Shown here in pieces: positions 26,174 through 35,762 of a DNA stretch of 64,000 bases. The first letter of the stretch is position 1; every line of letters starts with the position of its first letter. Both the position numbers and the translations under genes were made by a program. The stretch is from Brachybacterium muris. GTDB taxonomy: Bacteria; Actinomycetota; Actinomycetes; Actinomycetales; Dermabacteraceae. Where the stretch lies: assembly GCF_016907455.1 (NCBI RefSeq), contig NZ_JAFBCB010000001.1, forward strand, positions 1,612,001 through 1,676,000, read 5' to 3'. The notes beneath the pieces are model-generated. The model was given only the letters and a program-made list of their open reading frames with translations. It made no database searches and had not been told where the DNA came from.

Positions 26174-27868
26174 TCAGAAGGGTGGGGGTTCGTCGTACGG
26201 GGACGGACGGGCTGGGGGTTCGTCGCCGGGGTCAGGTGTCCCTCGTTGTTGTTTGCGGTGTTTGATGGTGAGGGCGCGTTGTTCGCGGTGGTCCTGGTAG
26301 GCGGCCCAGGCGGCGGTGAGGTCGGCGATCGTGGCGGGGGTGGCCAGGTCGGTGTCGTCCCGGACCGCGACCGATGCTCCGGCACGGATCTCCCACTGCG
26401 TCACCCCGGGCTTCGTGGTGGGGGTGGGGTGGCGGATCGGGTCGAGCAGGCCGGTGGTCTTGAGCCGGTGGTGCATCCAGCACAGCAGGTGCAGGTTCTC
26501 TACCTCCGTCTGCCCGCCCTGTTCGGGGTTCGTGTGGTCGTATTCCTGGATGTGGTCGCATTCGGTGGCCCACGAGGAGGCCCGGGTGCAGCCGGGGACC
26601 GCGCAGGTCGCGTGCCGCAGGCGGAGGTGCTCCAGCATCGGCTTGCTCGGCCGGTAGGTGTCTGCTGAGAGGGGAAGGAACGCGCCCGATGCGGGATCGG
26701 TCAGGACCCGGTACCAGACCTCGCTGTCCCCGGCGAGCTCCCGTGCCATCGACGCGGGGACCGGGATGGTGCCGTCCAGGGTGCCGGGTTCCTCGGAGAT
26801 GCCCAGCAGAGTCAGGGCCGGGACGGTCACGGTGAGACGGAAACGGGCTGCCGGGACCTTCACCCCGTCCGTGTCCAGGGTCGCGCCGGTGAGCAGCTCG
26901 TACCGGATCCTGGCCAGGGACAGGGGCTTGCCGTGCGCTTCGACGGCGCCGGTGGCATCCAAGGGCAGGGGTTCGCCGGCTTCGAGGGCGCGGCGCTGGG
27001 TGTCCTGGATCGCGCGGGCTGCGGCATCCAGGCGCTGGGCGAGGTCCAGGATCTCCGGGATCGGCCCGGTGACCTGGAGGCAGCCGATACCGTCCTCCCC
27101 CACGGGCAGCAGGTCCACGCGGCGGCGGCCTTCGGGGGTGTGCTGGGCGGGGGTCCCACGGGATGCTTCGATACGGGTCAGGGCGTGGGAGAGTTTGCGG
27201 CGGTACTGCTCGACCGTGACATCCAGCGGCCACGACGCGACCTGGGCGTCCAGGGCGGCGAGGTCCGGCTCGGGAAACATCCGGGTGCGGAGCAGGAGAC
27301 GCCCGAACCATTCCACCGGGAACACCCCGGCCTCCAGCCGGGCGAAGCACCGCGGGAAGCTGGTGAGGGCCCGGTGGGCGTCGTTGATGCGGTGGAACGC
27401 GACACCACGGGTGCAGCGCAGCGCCAGAGCCACCGCCAGGGTCTCTGCCTCGTACACGTCCAGGCAGGCCGGGTCCGCGTCCTTGGGGATCTCCGTCTCC
27501 CGCCAGAACGCGGCCAGGCGCCGGTAGTGGGCGGCCTGGCGGCGGGACTCGGCCGGCCCCTCAGCCCAGATCTCCTGCAGCCCAGGATCGGTCAGCAGGC
27601 CCCCCAGGATCGGATCCTCCAGATCCCCACCCGGCGGCACCACCACACCAGCAGCGGGGGCAGCAGTCAGGGGCGCAGGGACAGGGTCCGGGATGGGGAC
27701 GAGATCGGGGGCGGGCATGAGTGCTGGGGAGTGCGCGCGCCCGTCAGCAGCGGATGACTGCGTCGAACCCGGGGGTGAAGGCGACGGCAGTGCCACGCAG
27801 GCCGAGTCGTCGACCTGATCGCTACTGCGCTTGCGCGGATCGTCCTGCAACTCACCCATGCCGCCCAT
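26174..27868 (-). CDS. DUF222/13E12-type HNH endonuclease
   Basis: 564 residues. After a Pro/Ser-rich N-terminal tail of about 90 residues, a DUF222 helical domain follows (LGGLLTDPGLQEIWAEG onward). The C-terminal HNH nuclease is CAVPGC...ATECDHIQEYDH...NLHLLCWMHHRLKT, with Cys pairs for zinc and the catalytic DH. I chose ATG 27868 because AAGGGGG lies six bases before it; the open frame continues upstream into the non-coding repeat array. Such genes are multicopy in many actinomycetes (REP13E12 in mycobacteria) and their role is unclear. Confidence 0.83.
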   Translation of the reverse strand: MGGMGELQDDPRKRSSDQVDDSACVALPSPSPPGSTQSSAADGRAHSPALMPAPDLVPIPDPVPAPLTAAPAAGVVVPPGGDLEDPILGGLLTDPGLQEIWAEGPAESRRQAAHYRRLAAFWRETEIPKDADPACLDVYEAETLAVALALRCTRGVAFHRINDAHRALTSFPRCFARLEAGVFPVEWFGRLLLRTRMFPEPDLAALDAQVASWPLDVTVEQYRRKLSHALTRIEASRGTPAQHTPEGRRRVDLLPVGEDGIGCLQVTGPIPEILDLAQRLDAAARAIQDTQRRALEAGEPLPLDATGAVEAHGKPLSLARIRYELLTGATLDTDGVKVPAARFRLTVTVPALTLLGISEEPGTLDGTIPVPASMARELAGDSEVWYRVLTDPASGAFLPLSADTYRPSKPMLEHLRLRHATCAVPGCTRASSWATECDHIQEYDHTNPEQGGQTEVENLHLLCWMHHRLKTTGLLDPIRHPTPTTKPGVTQWEIRAGASVAVRDDTDLATPATIADLTAAWAAYQDHREQRALTIKHRKQQRGTPDPGDEPPARPSPYDEPPPF

Positions 27869-27969
27869 CACACACCCCCTTGCCCACGGACCGATTTGAT
27901 TACTTGATTGATTCGATCCTAGAGGCCACCTCCGACAATTCAAGCCCCACCCGGAAATGTGCACAAGAA

Positions 27970-28406
27970 TGTGGAAAACACGGTATTGGGGAGGAACACC
28001 GAAAGGCGATGAAGGCGGGAGGGTGGGCCGATGGAGACAACTACCGGCGCCATACGCCGACCAGTGCAGCGTTCGTGAACTGCGGGAAGAGTGGGCTGGC
28101 GGACCGGTGGGTCGGCGGAGTCGCGGGGCTATGGGCCGATGGACCGGTGGAAATGCGGAGTTGCGGGGTTGCGGGCAGACCCCACTCTCACCCAGAAATG
28201 TGGATAACCAACCCCTGGGGAGGAACTCGGCCCCCAAACGGGGAAATCCCTGTGGATAACCGACCCCTGGGGAGGAACACCTCCCAGTCAGACGGGGCAA
28301 TCCCTGTGGATAACCGAACGATGTGGCTCAACCATCCCCCGCTTACCCTCATTGCTCACCAAGAATGGGGATGACCCGGTGGAAAACCCTACATGGGGGA
28401 GGAACC
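27970..28406. repeat. Non-coding array of TGTGGATAA (DnaA-box-like) plus GGGGAGGAAC units
   Basis: A two-word unit recurs: TGTGGATAACC or a variant, then after a short gap TGGGGAGGAAC(A)CC. Copies: 27970 (TGTGGAAAAC) with 27987; 28199 with 28215; 28251 with 28267; 28305 (first word only); a degenerate TGTGGCTCAACC at 28322; 28378 (GGTGGAAAACC) with 28394. The three central copies form a tandem repeat of 52 and 54 bp that also shares ACGGGG(A/C)AATCCC. TGTGGATAA is the exact complement of the DnaA box TTATCCACA. No convincing gene lies in 27869-28463; 28000-28198 shows nothing I recognise. Confidence 0.75.
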
Positions 28407-28407
28407 T

Positions 28408-28431
28408 GAACCCAGGAACCCAGGAACCCAG
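28408..28431. repeat. Three tandem copies of GAACCCAG
   Basis: Three perfect 8-bp repeats lie directly downstream of the array and just beyond the rRNA methyltransferase stop codon at 28464. Confidence 0.7.
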
Positions 28432-28463
28432 AACCCCTGGGCCCCGGAGGACGAGGAACAGTG

Positions 28464-29288
28464 TCAGCCCGCCGAGAGCATCGCCCGGCGCTGCCAGAAC
28501 ACCACGGCGCTGGCGGCAGCCACGTTCAACGAGTCCACTCCCCCGGCCATCGGGATCACCACGTGGTCCGGGACGGCCCGCAGCGTGGCGGGCGTGAGCC
28601 CGTGCCCCTCCGTGCCGAGGACGAAAGCGACCTTGCGCTCCGGCCCGAGGTCCACGGCATCCAGCGCACACGCCTGATCGGAGAGGGCCAGGGACAGAAC
28701 GTCGAACCCGGCCTCGCGCAGGCGGTCCACGTCGGCCGGCCATTCCCGGAGCCTGGTCCACGGCACCTGGAACACGGTGCCCATCGACACCCGGATCGAG
28801 CGGCGGTACAGCGGGTCGGCGCAGCGCGGGCTCACCAGCACCGCATCCACCCCCAGTGCCGCAGCGGAGCGGAACATGGCACCCACGTTGGTGTGGTCCA
28901 CGATGTCCTCGAGCACCGCGACAGTACGGGCCCCGGCCAGCACCTCGGCCACGGGCGGCAGTGCGGGCCGGTGCATCGCAGCCAGTGCCCCGCGGTGCAG
29001 GTGGAAGCCGGTGATCTGCTCCAGCAGGGCCTCGTCGGCCACCAGCACCGGCACGTCGGGGAAGCGGGAGGTAAGGGGCTCGAACTTCTCCAGCCACTTC
29101 TCGCTCATCAGGAAGGAGCGGGGCTCCATGCCGGCGTCCATCGCCCGGGAGATGACTTCGTAGCTCTCGGCCATGAACAGGCCGCGCTCCACCTCGATGC
29201 GGGAGCGCAGGCGCACATCGGTCATGCGCAGGTAGTCGTCCAGGACCGGATCGGCGGGGTCCAGGATGCGACGGATCTGGGAGGTCAC
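28464..29288 (-). CDS. TrmH/SpoU-family RNA 2'-O-ribose methyltransferase
   Basis: 274 residues from GTG 29288. The N-terminal substrate-binding part (IRRILDPADPVLDDYLRMTD) is followed by the SPOUT fold: NVGAMFRSAAALGVDAVL (motif 1), FVLGTEGHGL (motif 2) and IPMAGGVDSLNVAAASAV (motif 3, the knotted SAM site). The exact rRNA or tRNA target cannot be told. It lies 34 bp downstream of the ABC ATPase gene on the same strand. Confidence 0.85.
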   Translation of the reverse strand: MTSQIRRILDPADPVLDDYLRMTDVRLRSRIEVERGLFMAESYEVISRAMDAGMEPRSFLMSEKWLEKFEPLTSRFPDVPVLVADEALLEQITGFHLHRGALAAMHRPALPPVAEVLAGARTVAVLEDIVDHTNVGAMFRSAAALGVDAVLVSPRCADPLYRRSIRVSMGTVFQVPWTRLREWPADVDRLREAGFDVLSLALSDQACALDAVDLGPERKVAFVLGTEGHGLTPATLRAVPDHVVIPMAGGVDSLNVAAASAVVFWQRRAMLSAG

Positions 29289-29322
29289 GGGGCCAGGCGG
29301 GGCGAGCTCGGGGCTTGCGCCG

Positions 29323-30117
29323 TCAGGACAGGGATAGCGAGCGCGCGGTGAACCGCTCCCCGCGCTGCTCCACCACGAGCGGCAGCCCGAAAGCGCGGGT
29401 GAGGTTCTGCGAGGTGATCGTCTCAGCGATGGGGCCGGCGGCAACCACGCCGCCCTCGCGCAGCAGCAGGGCGTGGGTGTAGCCCGGGGGGATCTCCTCC
29501 ACGTGGTGGGTGACCAGCACGGTCACCGGCGTGGCGGGGTCCTTGGCGAGCTGGCTGAGGGTGCGCACCAGCTCCTCGCGGCCGCCCAGGTCCAGCCCGG
29601 CGGCGGGCTCGTCCAGCAGCAGCAGCTCCGGGTCGGTCATCAGGGCGCGCGCGGACAGCACGCGCTTGCGCTCACCGGTGGAGAGGGTGCCGAACATGCG
29701 GTCGGCCTTGTCGGCCACACCGAAGGCGTCCAGCAGCACGCGGGCGCGGTCCAGGTCCAGGTCGTCGTACTGCTCGCGCCAGCGGCCCACGATGCCGTAC
29801 CCGGCGGTGACCACCACGTCGAGCACCTTCTCCTCGACCGGCACCGTCTCGGCCAGTTCCTGGCTGGCCAGCCCGATCAGGGGGCGCAGCTCGAAGATGT
29901 CGGTGCGGCCCAGACGTTCGCCGAACAGGTCCACGGTGCCGCTGGTGGGGTGCAGTCGCGCCGAGAGCAGGCGCACCAGGGTGGACTTGCCGGCGCCGTT
30001 GGGGCCGAGCACTGCCCAGCGCTCCCCCTCGGCGATGGTCAGGTTCACGGTGGACAGGATGTCGCGCCCATTGCGGCGGACGACGACATCGTTCAGGGAA
30101 GCTGCAGCAACGGCCAT
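29323..30117 (-). CDS. Stand-alone ABC ATPase
   Basis: 264 residues. Walker A GPNGAGKST near residue 39, the signature LSTGERKRVLSARAL, Walker B LLLLDEPAAGLD and the switch His in VTHHVEEI are all present. The signature with TGE instead of GGQ and the EEIPPGYTHAL stretch recall the ModF/PhnC-like soluble ABC proteins. No permease gene is nearby, so the partner is unknown. It is divergent from the ribonuclease gene with a 59-bp shared promoter region. Confidence 0.82.
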   Translation of the reverse strand: MAVAAASLNDVVVRRNGRDILSTVNLTIAEGERWAVLGPNGAGKSTLVRLLSARLHPTSGTVDLFGERLGRTDIFELRPLIGLASQELAETVPVEEKVLDVVVTAGYGIVGRWREQYDDLDLDRARVLLDAFGVADKADRMFGTLSTGERKRVLSARALMTDPELLLLDEPAAGLDLGGREELVRTLSQLAKDPATPVTVLVTHHVEEIPPGYTHALLLREGGVVAAGPIAETITSQNLTRAFGLPLVVEQRGERFTARSLSLS

Positions 30118-30176
30118 GGGTCGAGCTTATCGCCCCTAGACTGACTGAGCCCGGATCCGCCCAGCAGGAGGTCACC

Positions 30177-31742
30177 GTGCCGCTCCGTCCCGTCTCCCTC
30201 CACGCCACCCGCGGTTCCGTCGCCGCCCAGGAGATCTCCCAGGGCATCGACGCCCTGCTGGAGGAGTACCGCGACCAGGTGCCCCTCGAGTTCCCCGCCG
30301 AGGTCCTGGCGGAGGCCGAGCGCGTGGCAGGCAGGGCGGCACCCCGTACCGGAAGTGCTGCTTCGGCCGACGACACTGCCCGCATCGACCGCATCGACCG
30401 CACCGATGTGCCGTTCGTGACGCTGGACCCCGAGTCCTCCACCGATCTGGACCAGGCGATGCACCTGGAGCGCACCGATGCCGGGTATCGCGTGCTGTAC
30501 GCGATCGCCGACGTCCCGCTGTTCGTGGACCTGGACGGCGCGATCGACACCGAGGCCCGGCGGCGCGGCGCCACCGTGTACCTGCCCGACCGTCGCGTCC
30601 CCCTGCACCCCGAGGTCCTCTCCGAGGGCGTGGCGTCCCTGCTGCCCGAGCAGGACACCCCCGCCTTCGTGTGGATCTTCGACCTCGACCAGGCCGGCGC
30701 CGTGCAGAGCATCGACCTGGAGCGGGCCACAGTGCGCTCGGTGGCCAAGCTCGACTACGACACGGTGCAGGAACAGCTCGATGCCGGCCAGGGCCACCCG
30801 ATGATGCAGCTGCTGCAGGAGATCGGCGACCTGCGCCAGCAGCAGGAGGCGGCACGCGGTGGGGCCAGCCTGAACGTGCCCGAGCAGGAAGTGGAGGGCG
30901 ATGGCGACCATGTTCTGCTCACCTGGCGCAGCCCCAACCCGATCGAGGAGGCCAACGCGCAGATCTCCTTGATGACGGGGATGGCTGCCGCGCAGCTGAT
31001 GCTGGAGCACGGCGCCGGGATCCTGCGCACCATGCCCCCTGCGGAGCCTCAGGCCATCGAGCGCTTCCGGCGCCAGTCCCAGGTGCTGGGCACCCCGTGG
31101 CCGAAGGACGTCGCCTACGGGGACTTCCTGCGCTCCCTCGACTGGCGCGATCCCGGGCACCTGGCGCTGCTGAACCAGGCCACCTCCCTGTTCCGCGGTG
31201 CCTCCTATGCCGCCTTCACCACTGCGCAGGAGGTCCCGGATGATCCCGCGCAGGCCGCAATCGCAGCGCCGTACGCCCATGCCACGGCGCCGCTGCGACG
31301 ATTGGTGGATCGTTTCGTGCTGCTGGTGTGCCACGCCCACGCCGCAGGCCGCACCCCGGAACCGGCCCTGCTGCAGGCGTTGGAGGCGATCCCGGAGGCG
31401 ATGCGCACCACCGCGGCGAAGGCCGGGGAACTGGAGCGGCACGCGATCGAGCTGGTGGAGACCGCTGCCCTGCGGGCCTTCGTGGGCGAGGAGTTCGACG
31501 CCTCGGTGATCGAGCGCCGTGAGGCCACGCCGTCGAAGGAATCTGGGAAGGGCACGAGCAACGGCAGCCCCACCCGGGTGGAGGTGCAGCTGACCGACCC
31601 GCCGGTCACCGCCTGGGTGCCGATGGATGCCAGTCCCGGTGACGTGGTGCGGGTGCGCCTGGACTCGGTGGACCCCCGGCACGGCACGGCCCGTTTCGTG
31701 CCGGCCGGCGACCTGTCGGCATCGGCCGACGGCGACCGGTGA
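30177..31742 (+). CDS. RNB-domain (RNase II/R family) ribonuclease
   Basis: 521 residues, starting at GTG 30177 behind GGAGG. The RNB catalytic core shows FVTLDPESSTDLDQAMHLER with its four aspartates near residue 85 and ADVPLFVDLDGAIDTEARRR. The end of the domain reads YAHATAPLRRLVDRFV. N-terminal cold-shock domains of full-length RNase R are absent, making it the short actinobacterial form. It degrades RNA 3' to 5'. It overlaps the next gene by four bases. Confidence 0.85.
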   Translation: MPLRPVSLHATRGSVAAQEISQGIDALLEEYRDQVPLEFPAEVLAEAERVAGRAAPRTGSAASADDTARIDRIDRTDVPFVTLDPESSTDLDQAMHLERTDAGYRVLYAIADVPLFVDLDGAIDTEARRRGATVYLPDRRVPLHPEVLSEGVASLLPEQDTPAFVWIFDLDQAGAVQSIDLERATVRSVAKLDYDTVQEQLDAGQGHPMMQLLQEIGDLRQQQEAARGGASLNVPEQEVEGDGDHVLLTWRSPNPIEEANAQISLMTGMAAAQLMLEHGAGILRTMPPAEPQAIERFRRQSQVLGTPWPKDVAYGDFLRSLDWRDPGHLALLNQATSLFRGASYAAFTTAQEVPDDPAQAAIAAPYAHATAPLRRLVDRFVLLVCHAHAAGRTPEPALLQALEAIPEAMRTTAAKAGELERHAIELVETAALRAFVGEEFDASVIERREATPSKESGKGTSNGSPTRVEVQLTDPPVTAWVPMDASPGDVVRVRLDSVDPRHGTARFVPAGDLSASADGDR

Positions 31743-32518
31743 GCGCCGCCGCTCGCGCGCAGTACCTGGCGCTGCCCCGTGCTGCAGCGCTGATGATGCA
31801 CGCCGCCTCCTACCTGCGAGGCGATGCAGGGCCCGATGACATCACCCAGCTCAGCCTGGGCAGCGGCAGGGACCGGCACGGTGCGGAGGGGGTCGAGCTG
31901 TTCGACTGGCTCACCTCGCTGCGGCGGATCCCGCTGCTCCACCTGCGTCTGGTGCTGCCGTTACCGGGCCGGATCGCCGGGCTCGTGGGACCACCGGAGG
32001 CGGTCGAGGCGGCCCTGGCCTGCGAACAGGCCGTGGTGGTGACCGCTGCCGGGCTGCCCGACCACACCCTGGTTCCCGAGGTCACGCCGGTGTCCTCCGT
32101 CGACGGGCCGATCGGCCTGGTGGACTGGATGCACTACCCCGCGCCCAGAGGTGCGAGTCTGCCGCCCACCCCGAGCTCCGGCACTGCCCGCGAGCAGCTG
32201 CTGCGGGTGATGCAGGCCGCCGCCCGCTCCACCGTCGACCTGGACCTGGTGCCCGATGAGCCGATCCCCGCGGACGAGCTGCCGTTGAGCTGGATCCGTT
32301 CCGTCCCGCCCCGTCATCTGAGCGCCGCGGACGCCCATCTGCTGGAGCTCGCGGGGCGGGTCCTGGTTCTCACCGGGTACGAGCTCACTGCGGGTTCCCC
32401 GCATGCTCGGGGGCTCGCCGACGACCAGGCACGCCGCACGATCCTGGAGCAGTTGCGGGACGCGGCCCGCGAGGCCCTAGTCGAGACCGTCGAGCGCGCC
32501 GCGGATGTTGCCGGCTGA
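31739..32518 (+). CDS. Conserved hypothetical protein coupled to the RNB ribonuclease
   Basis: 259 residues from a GTG overlapping the ribonuclease stop (GTGA). No membrane segment or signal peptide and no motif I recognise. It is leucine- and alanine-rich with a middle segment AGLVGPPEAVEAALACEQAV and acidic C-terminal helices. The translational coupling suggests a function with the ribonuclease, but that is only context. Confidence 0.6.
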   Translation: MSAAARAQYLALPRAAALMMHAASYLRGDAGPDDITQLSLGSGRDRHGAEGVELFDWLTSLRRIPLLHLRLVLPLPGRIAGLVGPPEAVEAALACEQAVVVTAAGLPDHTLVPEVTPVSSVDGPIGLVDWMHYPAPRGASLPPTPSSGTAREQLLRVMQAAARSTVDLDLVPDEPIPADELPLSWIRSVPPRHLSAADAHLLELAGRVLVLTGYELTAGSPHARGLADDQARRTILEQLRDAAREALVETVERAADVAG

Positions 32519-32539
32519 CTGAGCAGCCCTCAGCCAGCC
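32513..32539. terminator. Bidirectional hairpin between hypothetical gene and glgA
   Basis: GGCTG-A-CTGAG, loop CAGCC, CTCAG-C-CAGCC forms a 10-bp stem with one mismatch. It lies at the junction of two convergent genes and overlaps the upstream stop. There is only a weak T stretch. Confidence 0.5.
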
Positions 32540-32553
32540 GTTCTCAACCGCCC

Positions 32554-33750
32554 TCAGCCGTCGTAGCTTTCCAGCACCTGCTTGTAGACCTCCAGGGTGC
32601 GCTCACCGATCGAGGTCCAGGAGAAGTGCCCGGCGGCCCGACGCCGTGATGCCTCGCCCATCTCGCGGGCCCGCGCCGGGTCCGAGACCATCCGCACCAG
32701 GGCGTCGGTCATGTCGGCCACGAAGCGGTCCGGGTCGGTCGGGGTGCCGGTGCCGTCGGTGAGCTGGTCGAAGTGGACCAGGTACCCGGTCTCACCGTCC
32801 ACCACCACCTCGGGGATGCCGCCGGTGGCGGAGGCCACCACGGGGGTGCCGCAGGCCATCGCCTCGAGGTTCACGATGCCCAGCGGCTCGTACACGCTGG
32901 GGCACACGAAGGTGGTGGCGTGGGTGAGGATCTGGGTGAGGTCGGTGCGGGGCAGCATCTCGGTGATCAGGTGCACGTTGCCGCGGTCGCGGTGCAGCTC
33001 CCCCACCAGCTCGTCCACCTCGGCGGCGATCTGCGGGGTGTCCGGGGCGCCGGCGCACAGCACCACCTGGTAGTCGGCCGGAAGTTCCCGCACGGCGCGC
33101 AGGAAGTAGGGCAGGCCCTTCTGCCGGGTGATGCGGCCGACGAACACGATCGTCGGTGCTTCGGGATCGATACCGCGGGAGGTGAGAGCGGAGGTCTCGG
33201 GGTTCGGGGACCACTGCTCGATGTCGATACCGTTGTGCACCACGTGCACGCGGGCCGGATCGACGGACGGATAGGAGCGCAGGATGTCCTCCCGCATCCC
33301 GGCGGAGACAGCGATCACCCCCGCGGCGGACTCGTAGGCGGTGCGCTCGGCGAAGGAGCTGAGGCGGTAGCCGCCGCCCAGCTGCTCCGCCTTCCACGGG
33401 CGCAGGGGCTCGAGGGAGTGGGCGCTGAGCACATGCGGCATCCCGTGCAGCAGGGAGGCCACGTGCCCGGCGAAGTTCGCGTACCAGGTGTGGGAGTGGA
33501 CCAGGTCCGCTCCCTCGCAGTCACGGGCGATCAGCAGATCGGTGCCCAGGGTGCTGAGAGCGGCGTTGGCACCGTCCAGCTCTGCCGGAGGGCGGTAGGA
33601 GGTGGTGTCGGTCTCGTCACGATCTGCGCCGAAGGCGCGCACCTGCACCTCGATGTGGTGGCGCAGCACGGCGCTCAGCTCGGCCACGTGCACACCGGCC
33701 CCGCCGTACACCTCCGGCGGGTACTCCTTGGTCAGCAGATCCACGCGCAT
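32554..33750 (-). CDS. glgA: Actinobacterial glycogen synthase / maltose-1-phosphate synthase (GT4)
   Basis: 398 residues with a GT-B fold. The N terminus is VDLLTKEYPPEVYGGAGVHV with the substrate-binding GGAG loop. The middle has HSHTWYANFAGHVAS, and the nucleotide-sugar site includes FVGRITRQKGL and the EPLGIVNLEAMACGTPVVAS segment with the two catalytic-site glutamates. This is the GlgA/GlgM type of actinobacteria, adding glucose from ADP-glucose to glucan or glucose-1-phosphate. It is divergent from glgC across 79 bp, a common arrangement. Confidence 0.9.
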   Translation of the reverse strand: MRVDLLTKEYPPEVYGGAGVHVAELSAVLRHHIEVQVRAFGADRDETDTTSYRPPAELDGANAALSTLGTDLLIARDCEGADLVHSHTWYANFAGHVASLLHGMPHVLSAHSLEPLRPWKAEQLGGGYRLSSFAERTAYESAAGVIAVSAGMREDILRSYPSVDPARVHVVHNGIDIEQWSPNPETSALTSRGIDPEAPTIVFVGRITRQKGLPYFLRAVRELPADYQVVLCAGAPDTPQIAAEVDELVGELHRDRGNVHLITEMLPRTDLTQILTHATTFVCPSVYEPLGIVNLEAMACGTPVVASATGGIPEVVVDGETGYLVHFDQLTDGTGTPTDPDRFVADMTDALVRMVSDPARAREMGEASRRRAAGHFSWTSIGERTLEVYKQVLESYDG

Positions 33751-33829
33751 AGCGATCCCTCCTCCGGCACCTTCGTCCGAGGGCCGTTCGACGACGTGAT
33801 GGACACCACCTCTGCATTATCCTCGACTC

Positions 33830-35068
33830 ATGCAGAAAAAGGTCCTCGCCATCGTTCTCGCAGGCGGAGAGGGCAAGCGCCTGATGCCGCTCACCCTCGA
33901 CCGGGCGAAGCCCGCCGTCCCCTTCGGCGGGATCTACCGCCTGATCGACTTCGCTCTGTCCAACATCGTCAACTCCGGCTACCTGCGCGTGGTGGTGCTC
34001 ACGCAGTACAAGTCGCACTCCCTGGACAAGCACATCTCCCAGACGTGGCGCATGAGCTCGCTGCTGGGCAACTACGTGGCCCCCGTCCCCGCGCAGCAGC
34101 GGATGGGCAAGCACTGGTACCGCGGCTCCTCGGACGCCATCTACCAGTCGCTGAACCTGATCTACGACGAGAAGCCCGACTACGTGGTCGTGGTCGGCGC
34201 CGACCACGTGTACCGCATGGACATCTCCCAGATGCTGGATGCGCACATCGCCTCCGGCAAGGCGTGTACGGTGGCAGCCATCCGCCAGCCGATCGAGATG
34301 TCCGACCAGTTCGGCGTCATCGAGACGGTCCCGGGGGACCCGTCCACGATCGCCCGTTTCGTGGAGAAGCCGAAGGAGACCACCGGGCTGGAGGACGATC
34401 CCACCCAGATCCTGGCCTCCATGGGCAACTACATCTTCACCGCCGACGCGCTGGTGGAGGCGGTCACCAAGGACGCGGAGGACGACGACGCCGCGCATGA
34501 CATGGGTGGCGACATCGTGCCGTACTTCGTCCAGCAGGACGCCGCCGGCGTGTACGACTTCATCGACAACGACGTGCCCGGCTCCACCGACCGCGATCGT
34601 GACTACTGGCGGGACGTGGGCACCCTGGACGCGTTCTACGACGCCCACATGGACCTGATCGCCATCCACCCGGTGTTCAACCTGTACAACGAGGACTGGC
34701 CCACCTACACCGGGCACCGCACCGTGCCGCCGGCGAAGTTCGTGCACGCAGGGCCGGGCCGCATGGGTTCGGCCGTGGGCTCGATCATCTCCCCCGGGGT
34801 GGTGATCTCCGGCGCGCAGGTCTCCAACTCGGTGGTCTCACCGGGGGTCCGCATGAACTCGTGGTCCTCGGTCTCGGACTCGGTGGTGATGGACGGCGTC
34901 TCCATCGGCCGCCACAGCCAGATCCACCGCGCCATCATCGACAAGAACGTGGTGATCCCTCCCCGCACCCAGATCGGTCTGGACGCGGAGCAGGACCGGG
35001 CCCGCGGCTTCGTGGTCACCGAGTCCGGGATCACCGTGATCGGCAAGGGCACGGTCCTCGAACCGTGA
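33830..35068 (+). CDS. glgC: Glucose-1-phosphate adenylyltransferase (ADP-glucose synthase)
   Basis: 412 residues. The nucleotidyltransferase start is [20 protein letters not shown], with the fructose-bisphosphate/catalytic region [19 protein letters not shown]. Further markers are GTADAIYQ-like [26 protein letters not shown] and a C-terminal left-handed beta-helix (hexapeptide-like [20 protein letters not shown]). It makes ADP-glucose, the donor for GlgA, and is normally the controlled step of glycogen synthesis. Confidence 0.94.
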   Translation: MQKKVLAIVLAGGEGKRLMPLTLDRAKPAVPFGGIYRLIDFALSNIVNSGYLRVVVLTQYKSHSLDKHISQTWRMSSLLGNYVAPVPAQQRMGKHWYRGSSDAIYQSLNLIYDEKPDYVVVVGADHVYRMDISQMLDAHIASGKACTVAAIRQPIEMSDQFGVIETVPGDPSTIARFVEKPKETTGLEDDPTQILASMGNYIFTADALVEAVTKDAEDDDAAHDMGGDIVPYFVQQDAAGVYDFIDNDVPGSTDRDRDYWRDVGTLDAFYDAHMDLIAIHPVFNLYNEDWPTYTGHRTVPPAKFVHAGPGRMGSAVGSIISPGVVISGAQVSNSVVSPGVRMNSWSSVSDSVVMDGVSIGRHSQIHRAIIDKNVVIPPRTQIGLDAEQDRARGFVVTESGITVIGKGTVLEP

Positions 35069-35739
35069 CGGGTGCCGCCGGCGCGACCGGCACCGTTCGC
35101 GTGACAGGTCTCCTGGTCTCCGACGTCGACTCCACCTTCCTCACGCAGGAGGTCATCGAACTGGTGGCCGAGCACGCCGGGGTGCGCGCGGACGTGGAGC
35201 GGATCACCGAGGCTGCGATGCGTGGGGAGCTGGACTTCTCCGCCTCACTGCGGCAGCGGGTGGCGCTGCTGGAGGGTCTTCCCGCAGCGGTGCTCGCACA
35301 GGTGCGAGAGGTGCTGGTACCCACCGAGGGGGCGCTGGAGCTGATGCGCCGGGCGCGGGAAGCCGGATGGGTGACGGCCCTGGTCTCCGGCGGCTTCCAC
35401 GAGGTGATCGACGAACTCGCGGCGTCGGCCGGGATCGACCATGTGGTCGCCAATCGGTTCGGGATCCGCGACGGCCGCCTCACGGGCACCCTGGACGGGC
35501 CGATCATCGATGGCCGGGCGAAGCTGGACACCCTCGAGGAGCTGGCTCGTTCTCATGCAGTGCCCCGCTCCCGGGTGGTGGCGGTGGGTGACGGCGCCAA
35601 CGATCGGGCGATGGTGCAGGCAGCTGGCACGGGCATCGCCTTCCGGGCGAAGCCCGCGCTTCGGGAAGCGGCCGACGTGGTCATTGACGGCACGTTGATG
35701 GACGTGTGGCCGCACCTGGAGGCCGCCGCCCGGACCTGA
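35065..35739 (+). CDS. serB: Phosphoserine phosphatase (HAD superfamily)
   Basis: 224 residues from GTG 35065, which overlaps the glgC stop (GTGA). A second GTG at 35101 is possible. HAD motifs: SDVDST (nucleophile Asp20), motif II in LVSGGFHEV, a Lys in [10 protein letters not shown] and motif [15 protein letters not shown] near residue 175. The SerB-specific [11 protein letters not shown] segment is present. It catalyses the last step of serine synthesis. The short form lacks an ACT domain. Confidence 0.88.
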   Translation: MTGAAGATGTVRVTGLLVSDVDSTFLTQEVIELVAEHAGVRADVERITEAAMRGELDFSASLRQRVALLEGLPAAVLAQVREVLVPTEGALELMRRAREAGWVTALVSGGFHEVIDELAASAGIDHVVANRFGIRDGRLTGTLDGPIIDGRAKLDTLEELARSHAVPRSRVVAVGDGANDRAMVQAAGTGIAFRAKPALREAADVVIDGTLMDVWPHLEAAART

Positions 35740-35746
35740 AGGGTCC
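35732..35746. terminator. Short hairpin at the serB / sixA convergence
   Basis: GGACC-TGAAG-GGTCC is a perfect 5-bp stem with a 5-base loop over the serB stop codon. It is short and lacks a T tract. Confidence 0.3.
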
Positions 35747-35762
35747 CAGCGGCGCCATGCCC

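Noticed and set aside
27970-28406. CRISPR-like spacing of repeats
   Set aside because: Units are inexact, 'spacers' are themselves similar, there is no stable 28-37 bp repeat and no cas gene is in the window.
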